A stretch of DNA of 64,000 nt from Suillus spraguei (taxonomy: Eukaryota; Basidiomycota; Agaricomycetes; Boletales; Suillaceae): NCBI GenBank assembly GCA_016800925.1, contig JABCPU010000016.1, positions 248,001 through 312,000 of the forward strand, read 5' to 3'. Under the pieces are notes generated by a model. That model saw nothing but the letters and a program-made list of their open reading frames with translations. It ran no database searches and had not been told where the DNA came from. Each line of letters begins with the position of its first letter. The first letter of the stretch is position 1. Shown here in pieces: positions 10,867-24,221 of the stretch. The position numbers were made by a program, and so were the translations under genes.

Positions 10867-11166
10867 ATGGAGCTGAGGCCAGGGAGCCAAAGGGAGTGTG
10901 AAGCCAAAAGTGAAGCCAAAAAGGAGTGCAAAGGAGTGGAAAGCAAAAAAGGAGGGCAAGCAAAAAATGAGTGCAATTGCAGAAGATGGCTGATAGGTAA
11001 AAACAGAAGGAACTCATCAGGGGCTGGAAGGAGTGGTGGCGCCATCAAAAGGCATGGTCAAGTTGTCAATACCTATGACAAGCTACTCCATCAGGCACCA
11101 ATATCAGGTTGGAAGTTGCCAGCAGGCTGGAAGTGTCCTCCCCCACCCTCAGGACAAATCTTCTGA
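10867..11166 (+). CDS. Small ORF inside Helitron 2, unknown
   Basis: A 99-codon ORF begins MELRPGSQRECEAKSEAKK and ends CPPPPSGQIF. The first third is a degenerate hairpin-unit arm read as Lys/Glu-rich sequence. The second part, with VVNTYDKLLHQAPISGWKLP, is compositionally protein-like and unlike the surrounding repeats. I recognise no domain. It could be a captured gene fragment, or chance. Expression is not supported by anything visible. Confidence 0.25.
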   Translation: MELRPGSQRECEAKSEAKKECKGVESKKGGQAKNECNCRRWLIGKNRRNSSGAGRSGGAIKRHGQVVNTYDKLLHQAPISGWKLPAGWKCPPPPSGQIF

Positions 11167-11238
11167 ATAAATTGCTCTTAGATTTTGGCTATCAAAGAAT
11201 CTGAACTTTGTCATTTGAAAAATCATGTTATTTGTTTA

Positions 11239-12463
<1,225 letters not shown>

Positions 12464-12690
12464 AATTATTAGGATGAAGCCAAGGCCAGAAAGCCAAAAA
12501 GAGTGTGGGCAAAAGAGAATTATTGGGATGAAGCCAAGGCCAGGAAGGCAAAAAGAGTGTGAAGCACTCTTTTTGCCTTCCTGTGCCTTGGGCAAACAGA
12601 ATTATTAGGATGAAGCCTTAGCCAGGGAGCAAAAGGAGTGCAAAGCACTCCTTTTGCTTCCTGTGCCGAAGGCACACGGGTGGTGGACTC
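12464..12690 (+). repeat. 3' hairpin array B of Helitron 2
   Basis: Three units homologous to array A start at about 12464, 12518 and 12600. Units 2 and 3 keep both arms around the GAGTG(C/T)(G/A)AAGCACTC centre. Unit 1 has lost its loop and right arm: it runs from AAAAAGAGTG directly into TGGGCAAAAG. The terminal palindrome GTGCCGAAGGCAC is at 12663-12675, followed by CGGGTGGTGGACTC and the element end. Confidence 0.88.
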
Positions 12691-14145
12691 ATATGTATGT
12701 ATGGGCATAGGTCCTAACCTAACGTGGGCCGGGACTGACCCTCAGAAAAATTCGCATTCAACATTAAATTCCTTCTACAAGTTCCTTGTCATATTTCTTC
12801 CCCAGATTCACGCAGATTGTATTTGCACGAGCACCATCCATCAAACGAGAGCATGGAAATCGCGAGGAGCAACATTAACCAACCAGACTGTTGATATCAT
12901 CTGAGTTCAATGTTTACCCCAGCGGTGGTATTTCAAGGCTTTGATGTAGACAATTCAGTTATAAGTCGGCTTGTCGGTGCTCTTAGGTGAGTTTTCAAGT
13001 ATCCGTGTATTTGCAACGCTGACAACTCGAAGCTTGTCTGTATATTCTTTTGCTTTTCATCAAACTCCGCCATTCGGTTTTGATGAAAAACACGATGCTA
13101 TCTTGAAGGCTCTTATGGACTCTCTGATCCCAAAACTCAATGTTAAGTGTGACAGGACATACCTGATTGAAACTCAGGTTGCTTCCCTTATATTTTCGTG
13201 CAGGAGAATAGATTGATGTAGTATTAGTTTTGGTATTATATATTCAGGACCCAGGTACGTGTTTCGTCGCAGTCTCGCTTGCTGGTCACCATTCAAATTC
13301 CAGGTGCCACATATCTCCCAGACCTCCGAGTCATTACCGACCATGTCTTTCCCTAACTGTTACATGCCAAACATGCTCAAGTTATCTATATGCAATAACG
13401 GTAACGTCACTCTATTGGTCCTCTTGCATGCAATTTCGGACACATCCAATAGTCGAACTCACATCATGTATGCGAGCCTGCGAGCAAACCATGGAGGCCT
13501 GTGACCAGCCTGGCGTATACTACCATGGACACTAGAAGTGTCACAGCCATAGAATGTTGTATGTCCATCTCCGGTTCACCATAACTGATGGAAAGCAGGA
13601 AATCAACCTTCAGGAGGTGATGAACAGCATCAATTATCCTTCTCTTTCAAACGATGACGGCGTTGCGAAGGCCCTCTGTCTCCATTCTTGTTGGATGCCT
13701 CATGTTTGCTTTCAGATCTATACCTGGTTGAATGGGCTCCTCGACATTTTACTCGGGATACGAAGCCTCATAATTGTTTCTCTGTCCGGATCGGTTGTTC
13801 TTCATGATGCTAAATGCCATAAGCCGTTGGAGAGCGCTGGGCTACACCACTGACACTCAACAGTCCTGTCAGGCCTCTGAGAGTATTAATAGTTCCCTGG
13901 CTAGTTCTTCTACTGATACTCCTAATCTACACCGACCATTACATTAATCGTACCTTCCATTTCGTCTGGACCTTTTACTCCTTCTCCCTCCTCAACAAAC
14001 CTTAATTATGCGAACATGATCGCCGCACCTCAAAAGTTATCGATTTATCCCCCACAGAGCAAGCCTTCGTTCAGTCTAGCCATCTTGGAAAATGCTTCAT
14101 CCTCCTCTTCTTCTCCCCTTCCGTCATCGTTCCCCCATCATTAAT
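12691..14145 (+). pseudogene. Decayed coding remnants, family not recognised
   Basis: Several short plus-strand stretches read like protein but lie in different frames. MFTPAVVFQGFDVDNSVIS begins near 12910. GFDEKHDAILKALMDSLIPK lies near 13077-13135, VTIQIPGATYLPDLRVITDH at about 13290-13352, MMLNAISRWRALGYTTDTQQ near 13805, and SIYPPQSKPSFSLAILENA near 14040-14095, ending at a stop near 14141. GT-AG introns could join some of them, but I could not build a continuous model, and stops occur between. It may be one broken gene or a model I cannot resolve by eye. No domain was identified. Confidence 0.35.
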
Positions 14146-16347
14146 TGTCACACCCCCTCATCGATGGATTCCTCGTGATTGGGGCAGGCCCGCGGCCTAG
14201 TCAGTCAGGTCACACCCGAAGCTGGCAAGGAACTTAAGACCTGACTCTCACTGCACAATGTGATGATGAGAAACAGCACTTATCTTTGCATGTTGCCAAA
14301 ACCTGTTGGTATCACACGCTGAGCGTTTAGATACAGTCGAACTTCGTGTCCACATTATGAATCCGATAATGGTGCTGCCTACACGCCTTATAGATATTGT
14401 GATGCTCTACAATATATTGCCTTAAATAGCATCTGTGCACCGGTTGACTGATCACGCGATGTAAAATCCGATTGATGTAAATCTACATCACCTCGAGAGG
14501 TGAGGGACTCAGAGTTCATGCCATACCCCTGACGGGTCTGACGGCACGTTACAGTCACAGTGAGTTAGCCCTATATAGTAGTGATTTCAATGAGAAGTCT
14601 GAGAGCAATGATATCGATTGAAAGCGGGCGATAGCCTGACTGCAAAGTGACACGTAGTGTAAATAGAAGTGCGAATGAGGCACTCCAAAAGAGCATGCAA
14701 CAATAGATCAGCAATGGCGAAAAACTAACCTCACGAAGTACTAGACTCAAAGGGATGTACGGATTCATTTGGAGGGATGAGACCCAGTGGGCTCGAGGTT
14801 TAGTACGAAAACTCGTTGTTTACCTGTATCACAGGTATGTTTCCATTCAGACAAACCACAACTTTACGAGGTTGACTGTTGTTTTGATACCACATGGCTA
14901 CTATGTTATGCGCTTTGTAGTTTTTGATGGAAGCCAAGTTTGCTGGGATAAGTATTGGACTAAGGAACTAGCGCAAACGCAGTGCTATGATAGTATCATA
15001 TTCATTCCAACAGGAGTGTTGTGAGCAGAAGTCCGCCATTCTGCCAGCCGGTTTGGCAGAACCAGTTGTGTCTGGCAGATGGCAGAATGTTAAAACCACA
15101 GGAACAATATTCTCAGCCTGGAGCACGGTGGGAAAGAGTCAGCGCTAAGACGTTGGCCCTTATCCATGTTTCCCACGCTACCATCTCTTCTCAGATATGG
15201 AAGTACTAGTCTGTAGTACTAAGCTAAGCATTTGCATTCACACGTACTAACTAAATCAGGCTCCTCTGAGGATACTCGAAGGTCCGGATTTTCAACTTTC
15301 AGATGCTGTCACGAGATCATCAATGTTCCGAGGTACGAACGGTGGTGCCCATGCAAAATTGGCTTATAGATCAGCAGTGACATTGATGCCTGGCTGGGTA
15401 CACATGCACACTAGGAGCCGATGGAAAATGAGGTATTTTATTTTTAAACATGGTTTATGTTCTAGCTGCAGAGGAGATATTAGTGCACTCGAATGATTGT
15501 CGTGGCCCAACTGGTTGCAGTAAGGATTTACGCTATGGGCCATTTTCTTCTCGAAAGTAGGAACCCATAACCATATGGCAATGCCGTTCAAGGAATGTCG
15601 TTTTGGCCGAGGGTGCAAAGAACACATGTTGGATCAGAGAGCAGCATTCCATCATGCTGAACGCCTTATTTCCAAGAGTCAAGCTGTGATGCCAAACTTA
15701 AGATCTCGAGATCCGAGACTGACTGAATCGTTGGCAGCATGATGCAGATAGAACGTTAACGCGGGAGCCTGCCAATCGACAAAAATGCACAATCGGAAAT
15801 GCAGAAACCATTGATGAAAACGTGCAAGCTGCGGGACAGTATGAATTTATGTAAAGGGCAAGCGCTCTGATAAGCGAATCAAAACAAAGTCTTCTACTGG
15901 TGCCCACGACCACGGTGTGGTAGGCGCTTGAGTAGGTCAGGGTTGGAAGCAGATTTTGAATTTTGGCTAACCTGCAATCTACTGTTAGTTAAGTACTAAT
16001 TACCGTAAGATTTAAGCCTCACATAAGTTCTGAGTGATACGGAGCTCCAGACTAGCTTGAGAAGTGGCAGGACATAGCCTGAGCGTTAAAATCGAGCACG
16101 AACACTTTAAATAGACGACCAGGCCTCATCCATTCAGCAACAGATCTGATCGAAGATTCCAAAGGGTGTTGTGAAATGTCGAAATCGTTTTTTGGATTTT
16201 AGTAGGCGTTGCCTGCAGCCCCCAGTCAAGTTGGGCACCGAACAGTCTTCACTCGCATAATCGTAAGATATTTTCTCTACAGGAGTAGAGCGCTAGTAAA
16301 AGTATAAATGCCCATCATGAAACTCCAATTCCATCACTGTTACAACG
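14146..16347. other. Gene-free stretch
   Basis: About 2.2 kb without a convincing gene. It contains a perfect 8-bp-stem hairpin, TTCTGCCA-GCCGGTT-TGGCAGAA, at 15039-15061 with a related half-site just downstream. A possible TATA-like run, AAAGTATAAATG, near 16300 lies about 45 bp upstream of the secreted-protein start at 16348. Confidence 0.45.
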
Positions 16348-17755
16348 ATGCGACTTGTGCTCATAGCCACTTTAGCTCTCTCTCATGCCTTCGTTGTGCT
16401 TTCTCAACACGCCGCCGGCAGTTCATGCAAGTTTTCGACTCACTCTTCTACTTGTGAGGAACAAGCTAGGCAATCAGGTAGGAATATTCTACGGTCAAAT
16501 CCACCTTTACAACTATGCTCAATTGATATATCGCATCAGGCTTGCCCACCGATGGTTGGAGAGTAGTTCACGATGATGGAGGTCAGATGACATGCCGTCG
16601 GGTGACTGTTCAAGAACTTGGACTCTGCCGTGGCACTGAATATATTGATGCGGTAAGTTTGTACATATACTTTCGGGGACCGACAAAACTGAGAGTAACT
16701 GAGCAGGACACTAAAGACAAGGAATGCTGTCAAGTTGGGAATGGTGTCACGTGGATCAATAGGCCTGAAAATTTAGCCAAGGTATGTGTTCGATGAGTAG
16801 ATTCCGGTCGATCATCCTCATCGACATTGTGCAACAGTGCTGTGCCAAGGATCACGTATGGACGTTTGATACTGGAGACGGTCCTACACGTGGAGGGTGC
16901 TGTCTAGTTGGGTTTTCACATGCATAATGGGAGGTGTATCCCCCATACACTCCCCTCCGAGCTGTCCGCCTGGGACATTTATACAGGATGGCATATGCAT
17001 CCCAGTTCCGGCGCAGTCAGCCAGCTTCCCGGTTGGGACATGCTGTGCTCCAATTATTGTTTCCCTCCACCCGATTGGGACATACTTGAGCGATGGCCAG
17101 CTTGTCCCTTCCCTTCCTTCACGCTGCCCGCCTGGAACGTATATGCACGATGGCATGTGCATCCAAATGCCGAACGACATCTGTCCGACTGGAACCCGCA
17201 TGCAAGACGGTCAGTGTATCCCATTGCCTCAGATTCATGGCAATGGTCACGTCAATGTCGAACGCCCATGCGCATGCACGAATTATCCGGCCTGTGGACA
17301 TGGCAGACATCTAGGCATCAGATATGGACATTGCTATATCCTCTCCTCCTTTGATGGTCAACAACTCAGCACCGGACAGGAAAACTCTATATACGTCAAA
17401 CTTTGCAAATCACCGAATGATTGCTCCCGTGAAAAGGAGGTTGAGACGGGCGAGTCCTTTCACCTCCGAGATCAGCATGGATTTTACACGATCTGAGGTC
17501 GACAAGAGGGTGGATCGATAAGGCCCATCATGGCGACCATCTGGGTCTCACCCTTGATGTCAATAGGGCTGGCAGGTTCACGGGCACCCTGGGTTGTGCT
17601 GGCGGTGAATGCGGAATTCAACTTCACGGTGGTCCCGTCATCGGTGGAACGGTAAGTCTTCTCCTTTTCAAAGGATTTTTCTGTGCTAAATGATGTTATT
17701 TGTCCATCAGTGGGGCGACACGAGAGTCAGAAAAAACTCCGTTTCTCTGAGGTAA
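16348..17755 (+). pseudogene. Cys-rich secreted protein with CPPGT-DGxC repeats, frame broken
   Basis: The N-terminus MRLVLIATLALSHAFVVLSQ looks like a signal peptide. Exons 16348-16477, 16540-16652, 16707-16781 and from 16838 join in phase through clean GT-AG introns and encode a Cys-rich stretch (TCRRV, KECCQVGNG, GGCCLVGFSH). A stop then appears and the coding signal moves to another frame, giving repeats of the pattern CPPGT-x(3-5)-DGxC (CPPGTFIQDGIC, CPPGTYMHDGMC, CPTGTRMQDGQC). A second frame change near 17495 leads to WIDKAHHGDHLGLTLDVN. The last exon, 17711-17755, ends VSLR. I do not know a named family. The layout suggests an extracellular adhesive or protective protein. Two frame breaks make it a pseudogene unless the sequence is in error. 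Confidence 0.6.
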
Positions 17756-18567
17756 CATGCGATAATTATTATCAAGTCCCCCTTATCTCCATCTAACCTA
17801 CGCGAGGCTGAAGATTGGATATTATACGTACATACTTTCATTCTGACTAGGACTTGATGTCCTCTGTTTGGTAACAATCATGCTTGGATTCTCGACTCCA
17901 CATTTTCTTGTTCGATTAATACTTAATTCATCTTTCACGATAGCTATGTTTATTCGCTATACAGCAAGTAGCAGTTTGATGGACCGTCTTTGGTTTCCAT
18001 ATCAATGTGAGATGAGTTGGCAGATGGGCTGTGAAAGAATGTTTATATTCATATTCAGGTTCGTCTGCAAGCGAAATTGAACCAAAGAGAACGATGCAAG
18101 TACTCGTGAACTACATTACACAATATTATAGATGTATTGGAGGATGCCAGTCATTTTTCTATCGCTCCTTCTTAGTGGGGTTTTGAATGGCAGAGAGCGC
18201 TTTGGCTGGAGCTGGGAGTTTGGTTGCGGACTACCAGCAACTAATTTTATAACGGTATCTGAATCCTCGGCAGAGGTATCTTACATACTCGAGTATTAAG
18301 ACACGAACAGATAATGCAGTAACGACAGTGACGACCTAATGGGTGGGAGAGGATCGACGAGAATAGTGTGACTGAACATGATGGGCAAATCTATGGATAA
18401 GTGTCATTTTTGTTATCTAGCTCGATGAAAATTGTGGATAAAGGAAGCGAAAAAAAGATTTAAATATTAGAGTAATTGGCTTGAAGAAAGGAAGATGGAA
18501 CGAAAATTTACGTGTACAGAGTGACAAAGAAAACCTAACTCGAGAAATGTCAATGCAGCTGATGCAA
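17756..18567. other. Intergenic between tail-facing genes
   Basis: AT-rich, no coding signal. It holds the 3' flanks of the secreted-protein gene and the minus-strand RRM gene. Confidence 0.5.
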
Positions 18568-21500
18568 TCACTGGGTACACCAATGGTTCCATTCAGGACC
18601 GCTCTGCATGTCTCGTTGGGGGCCAGTGAAGTGGTCAGGTCCTAGAGTGTGGTGTACGTTCATAACTGGTGCGTTTGACGCAAATGATCCACGAGGGTAA
18701 CGCCCAGGGTGACCGCGACCTCCATTCTTGAAATTGGACTGATGGTCTCTGCGATGTTGGCGACGAGGAGGTACATTTGTATTGCGCTGCTCAAACATCG
18801 GCTGCATGGGTGCACCACCAGAACCTAGAGGAATGTTTGATGGGGCTTGTACATGGTGATTGATGCCAAATGGAGCATGATTCGGCATCCAGCCATGTGG
18901 ACCCATTATCGGAAAAGGTCCTGGGGTCGACTGCTGAATCCCCGAGGATACTGGGATGCCAGGTGCGAACGGAGGTGGTGCATACGGCCTCCAATTATTA
19001 GGAGGTTGAACTGGGAGCGAGGCAGGAGTAGCCTCTGTGGAGGTCGAAGCTTGTTCGCCTTGAACGCCGGACATATATTGATTTAGAGCATCTGGAGGGT
19101 AAACAGGAACCAGAATACCCTGATCTCCGTGAATGAACCCTGTAGGTATCAATGGCGCTTGTGTTGCGACAGAGGCCTGTCCCTGGCCTTGCTCTCGCAC
19201 GGGTGTTCTTGCAGGATACGGATATGGAACGAATGGCTTGAATAGTACGTCAGCGTTGCAGCATGAAGAACTTGAGATTCATTAAACGCACAGCATACAT
19301 GCCTGGGTGGACGAGCGGAGCGGGGTGTTGCCGAAGGTGTTCCACGAGCATCCGCGCCACTCGCCGGCGGAAACGAGTGGCTCATCGGTGGCGGAAGAGG
19401 AAATCCATGGTACGCCCCCATATACTGCATGTGATATGGCGGGAAACCAGTTATCCATCCTTGAGGATGATAGTACCCCATTGTGGGCATGGGATAAGCA
19501 ATATGCTGAGGAGGGGCAGATGTCACCGACGTTTGTGAAGCGGAAGGGGTAATGGAAGCGGCTTGAGAGGGGACAGTGTCATCCAAATTGACAGTTTGTA
19601 CGTCGTCCGCAACTAGAGAAGAAGATTGTGAGATTCAGAGGCAATGTCAAGTTTTTCATCTGACTGCTCGACGTCAGGCATTGAAACCCTAGTAGCTGTC
19701 TTGTGGCCGATGTTCAACTCTTGTAGCCTCTCTTCCAGCGCGGTCGCAGATGATTGTTGAACATAAGGATCTACACGAAAATCATCGCTAGAGACAAGGG
19801 ATGGTTCTGAACTATGGCGAACCATGCTCCCCTCAAGGTTTCGCCCGCGGTTACGATTGGATCTCCAGTTCGTGCGATGCGGAGGGTTCCAGTCACGGAG
19901 CTGGACGCGGATTGGGCGCCCGTTAAGGATCCTGTTATGCTTATGGCAGATGTATTAGCCTGGGGACAGTGAGAGTGAAGATATTTGATCGTACCTCTTC
20001 ACTGACAGCTCGAGCAGGAGAATCTTTGTTATTAAATGTGACAAATGCAAACGCGGAACGTTTGTTGACTACAAAAAGTAATCGTTACTGAGCGAGGATA
20101 ACAACAATCAAAGCCCACCTGGCCGGATAACTTTGACATTCTCTATACCGCCATACCTTGAGAACAAGTTACGGACGCGTTCTTCATCCCAGGCGTTCGG
20201 GCCATACATCTCCAATCCTCCAACGAAGATGGTAGTAGGATCCAATGGACCTTCGCGCTTTCCATCCCATTGTAGGCCATTCTTCATGACGAACTCAGGT
20301 AGAGGTCCGGACTGAAAGTCACCTAGGTAGCTTCCGGTGGTAGGAGTACGGGGTATCAAAGACCCTGGCGTTTTCGGGGTCATAGGCGAGGTCCCAAACT
20401 CAGGAGTTGGGGGGATGCCTAGTTCAATGCCATAGGATTCGTCCTGGTGAACTGCAACGTCTGAAATACCCGACATGGATGACAAGTGTGTCACAATGCT
20501 AGAGTAAATCGTGCTCAGTTGAGATTCACCCTCAAAGGAAACAAAAACTAGCCTCTGGTTTTCGTCAGTAGCTTCCATTCGGTCGCTCCAATACTTTCTC
20601 GTTTCTCGTTCATGGACTGCCTCAGGCGGAAGGTGTTTCTTGTCCACACCTAATGGTTTGTGGCTCAAAGATAGAGCTCGAGGACGTTTTGATGCCGTGC
20701 CTTTCCTATTCAACGCGCCATTCTGCGAGGGCCAGGTCATATCGCACAATGCAATAGACGTCCGGTTCGAATTACGTGAAATGTTGCCAAGGCTAGCTGA
20801 CGATGAAATCGGTTGTGTGCCAGCACGATAGGGAACGAGTGAATCTGCTGATGAAAACCGGTTTGGAAATGGAAAATGCGACAGCGCCACATGCGTGGAA
20901 TCAGCTACTTGAGCTTGCCAATGGTGTTGGCTAGTTTGTACAGGCTGGGCGCCATGGTGTGGCATCGGCTGGCGTGGGTGAGCTGGATGGTGAGCCCAAG
21001 TCACGGTTAAGTGAGGGACTCGGCGCAAAGTCTAGCAGTCGCGTCAGCATACGCAGTTAAGTAGCTTTGTAAATGTACCATCAGAGCACAAACACAGTCA
21101 TCGCGGTGGCACCATTTGATCTCCCAGCACCCTGTCTCCATTCCTGCAGAGCGGGGGGCATCGTGCGGGGGAAGATATTCCTGCAGAACACCTGACTCGA
21201 ATTCGTGAGGAACAAAATGTTCGATGCCCCCGAAAATGGTTGATATCTTCCTTAGAGTCTAGGTCAAAGTTAGAACCAATAGTCCTGGACAGCTGAGCTA
21301 CAAGTACTTCGGCAGTATAAAGCAGGGGGTTGAAATACGCCCCGGACTCATCTGCTTCTCGATCGCCGAGAGGCAGAAGGCCTTCGTTCTCCGCTGCGGC
21401 ACGCGCATCCGAGTTATACAAGACCGACAGGTGCCTGGTGATTTCACTTTCGTCAGAGGGAACGAAGAAAACTGAAGAACAAAAGATACCGGGAGCCCGG

Positions 21501-22315
21501 GACCCTAGAAATTTTCATCGCCCAAGGCAAGTCAAGATTGACAGGCTTACTATCCTGAAGGTCGCCAGAGCTTGATTTGGTGTCCAACGAAGGCGCAAAT
21601 TGTCGTGGTGTACTAGAGACCGGATCAGAAGCAGAACTACTGCATATATGCGCGTATTCAAGCGCATATATATACATGTGGGGATGCCTTCACTCACCGG
21701 TAGGATATGAGCAGCGTTCTCAGGGCTCGTGCAGGCTCATAGCGTAGGTAACGCCCCATGAATTGTTTAGGGTCTGACGAATGCAAATTTGCGATTAGCA
21801 TCGCTGCTGTCTCGGCGTCCTGGTGTAGCATTGAAAAAATATCCGGAATATCTAATAACGAAGACAGACCTGACATTGGATGAATGCACAAGTGCCGCCC
21901 TTTGAGTCACGAACGACCTTGATGGTCTGTACCTCTGGATGATCAGAAAGGTGATCAGAGAGCATACGAGCTAACTCCAGATGATCGACATTAGTTGGTA
22001 GGCTGGGAAAGGTTTATGATAAGCACACGGGCTATTTTGTATCTAAATAACGAACCTTCCGATGAAAATGCTAGCGTCTTGAACGATCTTGTCTGCAGAC
22101 TTCTTAGAGTCTTCAGATGCCTTGTTAACGGTCAAGGAGGCGTCTTGAGTGATGACATTAGCATCTTCTGTTGGTGAGAGAGGAGCTGAGAGTAATGTGT
22201 CAAAACGAGTACCCCAAGATCGCGCTTGGGCATGCTGCGGCATGTGTATAGAATGAATAGTACTTGTTAGTGATGGTAGAGGTTGTAGATGGAGAGATGG
22301 ATGAACGAGGTCCAA
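18568..22315 (-). CDS. Multi-RRM RNA-binding protein, spliced
   Basis: A large minus-strand gene starts with MDLVHPSLHLQPLP at 22315. The first RRM has RNP2 as IFIGR (end of exon 1) and continues LPTNVDHLELARMLSDH after a short intron, with RNP1 in GGTCAFIQ. A middle section (21100-21900) has further conserved exons (FMGRYLRYEPARALRTLL, GLLPLGDREADESGAYFN, GMETGCWEIKWCHRDD). A second clear RRM lies at 20050-20225, with RNP2 IFVGGLEMYG and RNP1 SAFAFVTF. The C-terminus is Pro/Gln-rich and ends NHWCTQ. The last intron is 19237-19298. The exon joint near 19585-19615 is uncertain. Several RRMs with a disordered tail recall Rim4-type meiotic RNA-binding proteins, but orthology is only a guess. The likely role is binding mRNA. 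Confidence 0.8.
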
Positions 22316-23383
22316 AACAGAGACACAAACAACCGTGACTCGCGGGCGCAGTCTACCTAAACTGCTCTATGATATGTCAAGATACCAACGAAAATTCGTA
22401 GCTCCACGGAGTGAAAAAAAAAATAAGTCCTTCTTTGATATTCCTTCCCTCCACCGACCGCTGTAGAGCCCAGGTGGGAAACGAAAGATATTCAGATGGA
22501 ACCAAGAATTCTTCGTGATTGGCTCACATGAAATATTGAATCTGGAGAACCATGTTAAGCTTGGAATAAACGACAATCAATTCACATCTAGATGATTTAT
22601 TCATTTGATGGATTGCGTGAGGCATCGCCCCGAGCTCGGTGAGGGTATTCGCGACGCCTAGTTAAGACGACGCAAGCTCCAACTCAAGGGATGCATTCAT
22701 CAGATCAGCGACCGGAACAGTGCGAGGACAAGATCTGTCATGTTCATACACAAATGAGAGCTCGTGGACCATCTGTCTCAGCTTGGAAGCTTACCCCAGG
22801 TAGCTCAAAAGTGCTGCTGCGTAGTGTAAATTTTGTAGTACCTGCAACGTACATCAACAACTATTATAACGCAAGCAGAGGCCGCACAGGTAAGATACAT
22901 CGACGGATGCCCCGGACCGTCAGCTGTGGGCCCATCTATTAGAATTTTCGCAATTGAATCAATCAAGATAAGCGCACCATTCCAGGTTCAAGAATTCGAA
23001 GAAATAGTGATAAGATACGAGGGAAGCATCCGGTGTTTCATTGATTAACACCAGATGCACAATATTAGGCATTGTGCTATGGGTATATGAGTCCGACGTT
23101 GCTATTCTCCTCGGTGTAGACAACCTGATGACTGGCATTGATTAAGGAAAACTCAGTAGCAGAACTCAATGGGATTCCACGAATGCAACATGTCGCTCTG
23201 ATCAAATGCAAATGGCAAAATGACGTTTTACAAAGTTTCGACGAACGAAGGTTTGGAAGAAAGAAGTCGCTAATTATGTAAGCCTGTCCTGCTTCCATGC
23301 ATTCGTCCAGAAATTTGTGTCCTTCATCTTGCATCTCAGGATCGACCGACCTGCTTCCTTAACCACCTTAGACCCAGTTCAGG
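22316..23383. other. Divergent promoter region, RRM gene and RPB6
   Basis: About 1.07 kb between two start codons facing away from each other. No gene or repeat is recognisable. It presumably holds both promoters. Confidence 0.5.
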
Positions 23384-24065
23384 ATGTCCGACGATGGATA
23401 TGGCGGCGGCGGCGGCGGCGATGACTATGACTACGACGGTCCTAGGTATGTTTTGATCCCAATGTCATTGACAAGGATCTTCTGACATATCATTCTACTA
23501 GTTTCAACGACGGTGCCTTTGTGCGTACCTGGCGAATCATACTGTGATCAAACTTTTGACACCGCGTGTTGTTTAGGATGAAGGCTATGATCTCCTCGCA
23601 CAAGAACAGGAGGGTGAACAGGCAGAAGGGGAGGAGGCAAATGGTGAAGTCTCGCACGTCAATGGTATCAATGGAGCAGACCATGACCAAGAGATGATAA
23701 ATGGAGAGGAGGGTGCACAAGCTCAGCTAGCCCCGTCAAACGTAGGCATTCAAGGCGAGAGACAGGCGAACAAAATCAGAGTAACAACACCCTACTTGAC
23801 CAAGTATGAACGAGCACGAATATTGGGGACGAGAGCGCTTCAGATTAGGTGAGAGATTTTTGCATCTTGCTTGCATTTGATCTTTTACAAGCATGCCATC
23901 ACAAGCATGAACGCCCCAGTACTTGTTCCCTTGGATGGCGAGACAGATGCCCTGCAAATCGCAATTAAGGAGCTCTCGCAACGAAAAATCCCTCTTATCA
24001 TCCGGCGCTATCTACCCGATGGAAGTTTCGAGGATTGGAGTGTCTCTGAGCTAATTAGCGAATGA
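23384..24065 (+). CDS. RPB6: RNA polymerase I, II and III shared subunit RPABC2
   Basis: Four exons (23384-23445, 23502-23520, 23577-23848, 23906-24065) join in phase to 170 codons. The second exon is only 19 nt. The conserved C-terminal half contains [20 protein letters not shown], then [20 protein letters not shown] and [14 protein letters not shown], which are near-invariant in Rpb6/Rpo26. The N-terminus is Gly- and acid-rich ([18 protein letters not shown]), as usual for this subunit. The protein sits at the clamp base of all three nuclear RNA polymerases and is essential. Its 3' end faces the sirtuin gene across about 156 bp. The frame is fully intact. Confidence 0.97.
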
Positions 24066-24221
24066 CACATCGTCTTGTTGAATCCTCTTCCCGCAGTTTT
24101 ACCGGGCTCTCGCTTCGGTTGTTATCTTGCCCTGTTTGATTTAAACTATCTTTGCGATATGCAAATACTACTGGAAGAATATCGACAACGCAAAGGTATA
24201 CCTACAATAATTTACAGCAAG

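Noticed and set aside
14146..14550. Possible LTR start (TGTCACACCCC) after coding-like sequence
   Set aside because: The start resembles fungal LTRs but I found no matching TG...CA end with a target duplication nor a second copy in the window.
23384..23450. Gly codon run in RPB6 exon 1 as a separate microsatellite feature
   Set aside because: It is a short GGC run within a normal low-complexity N-terminus of this subunit.
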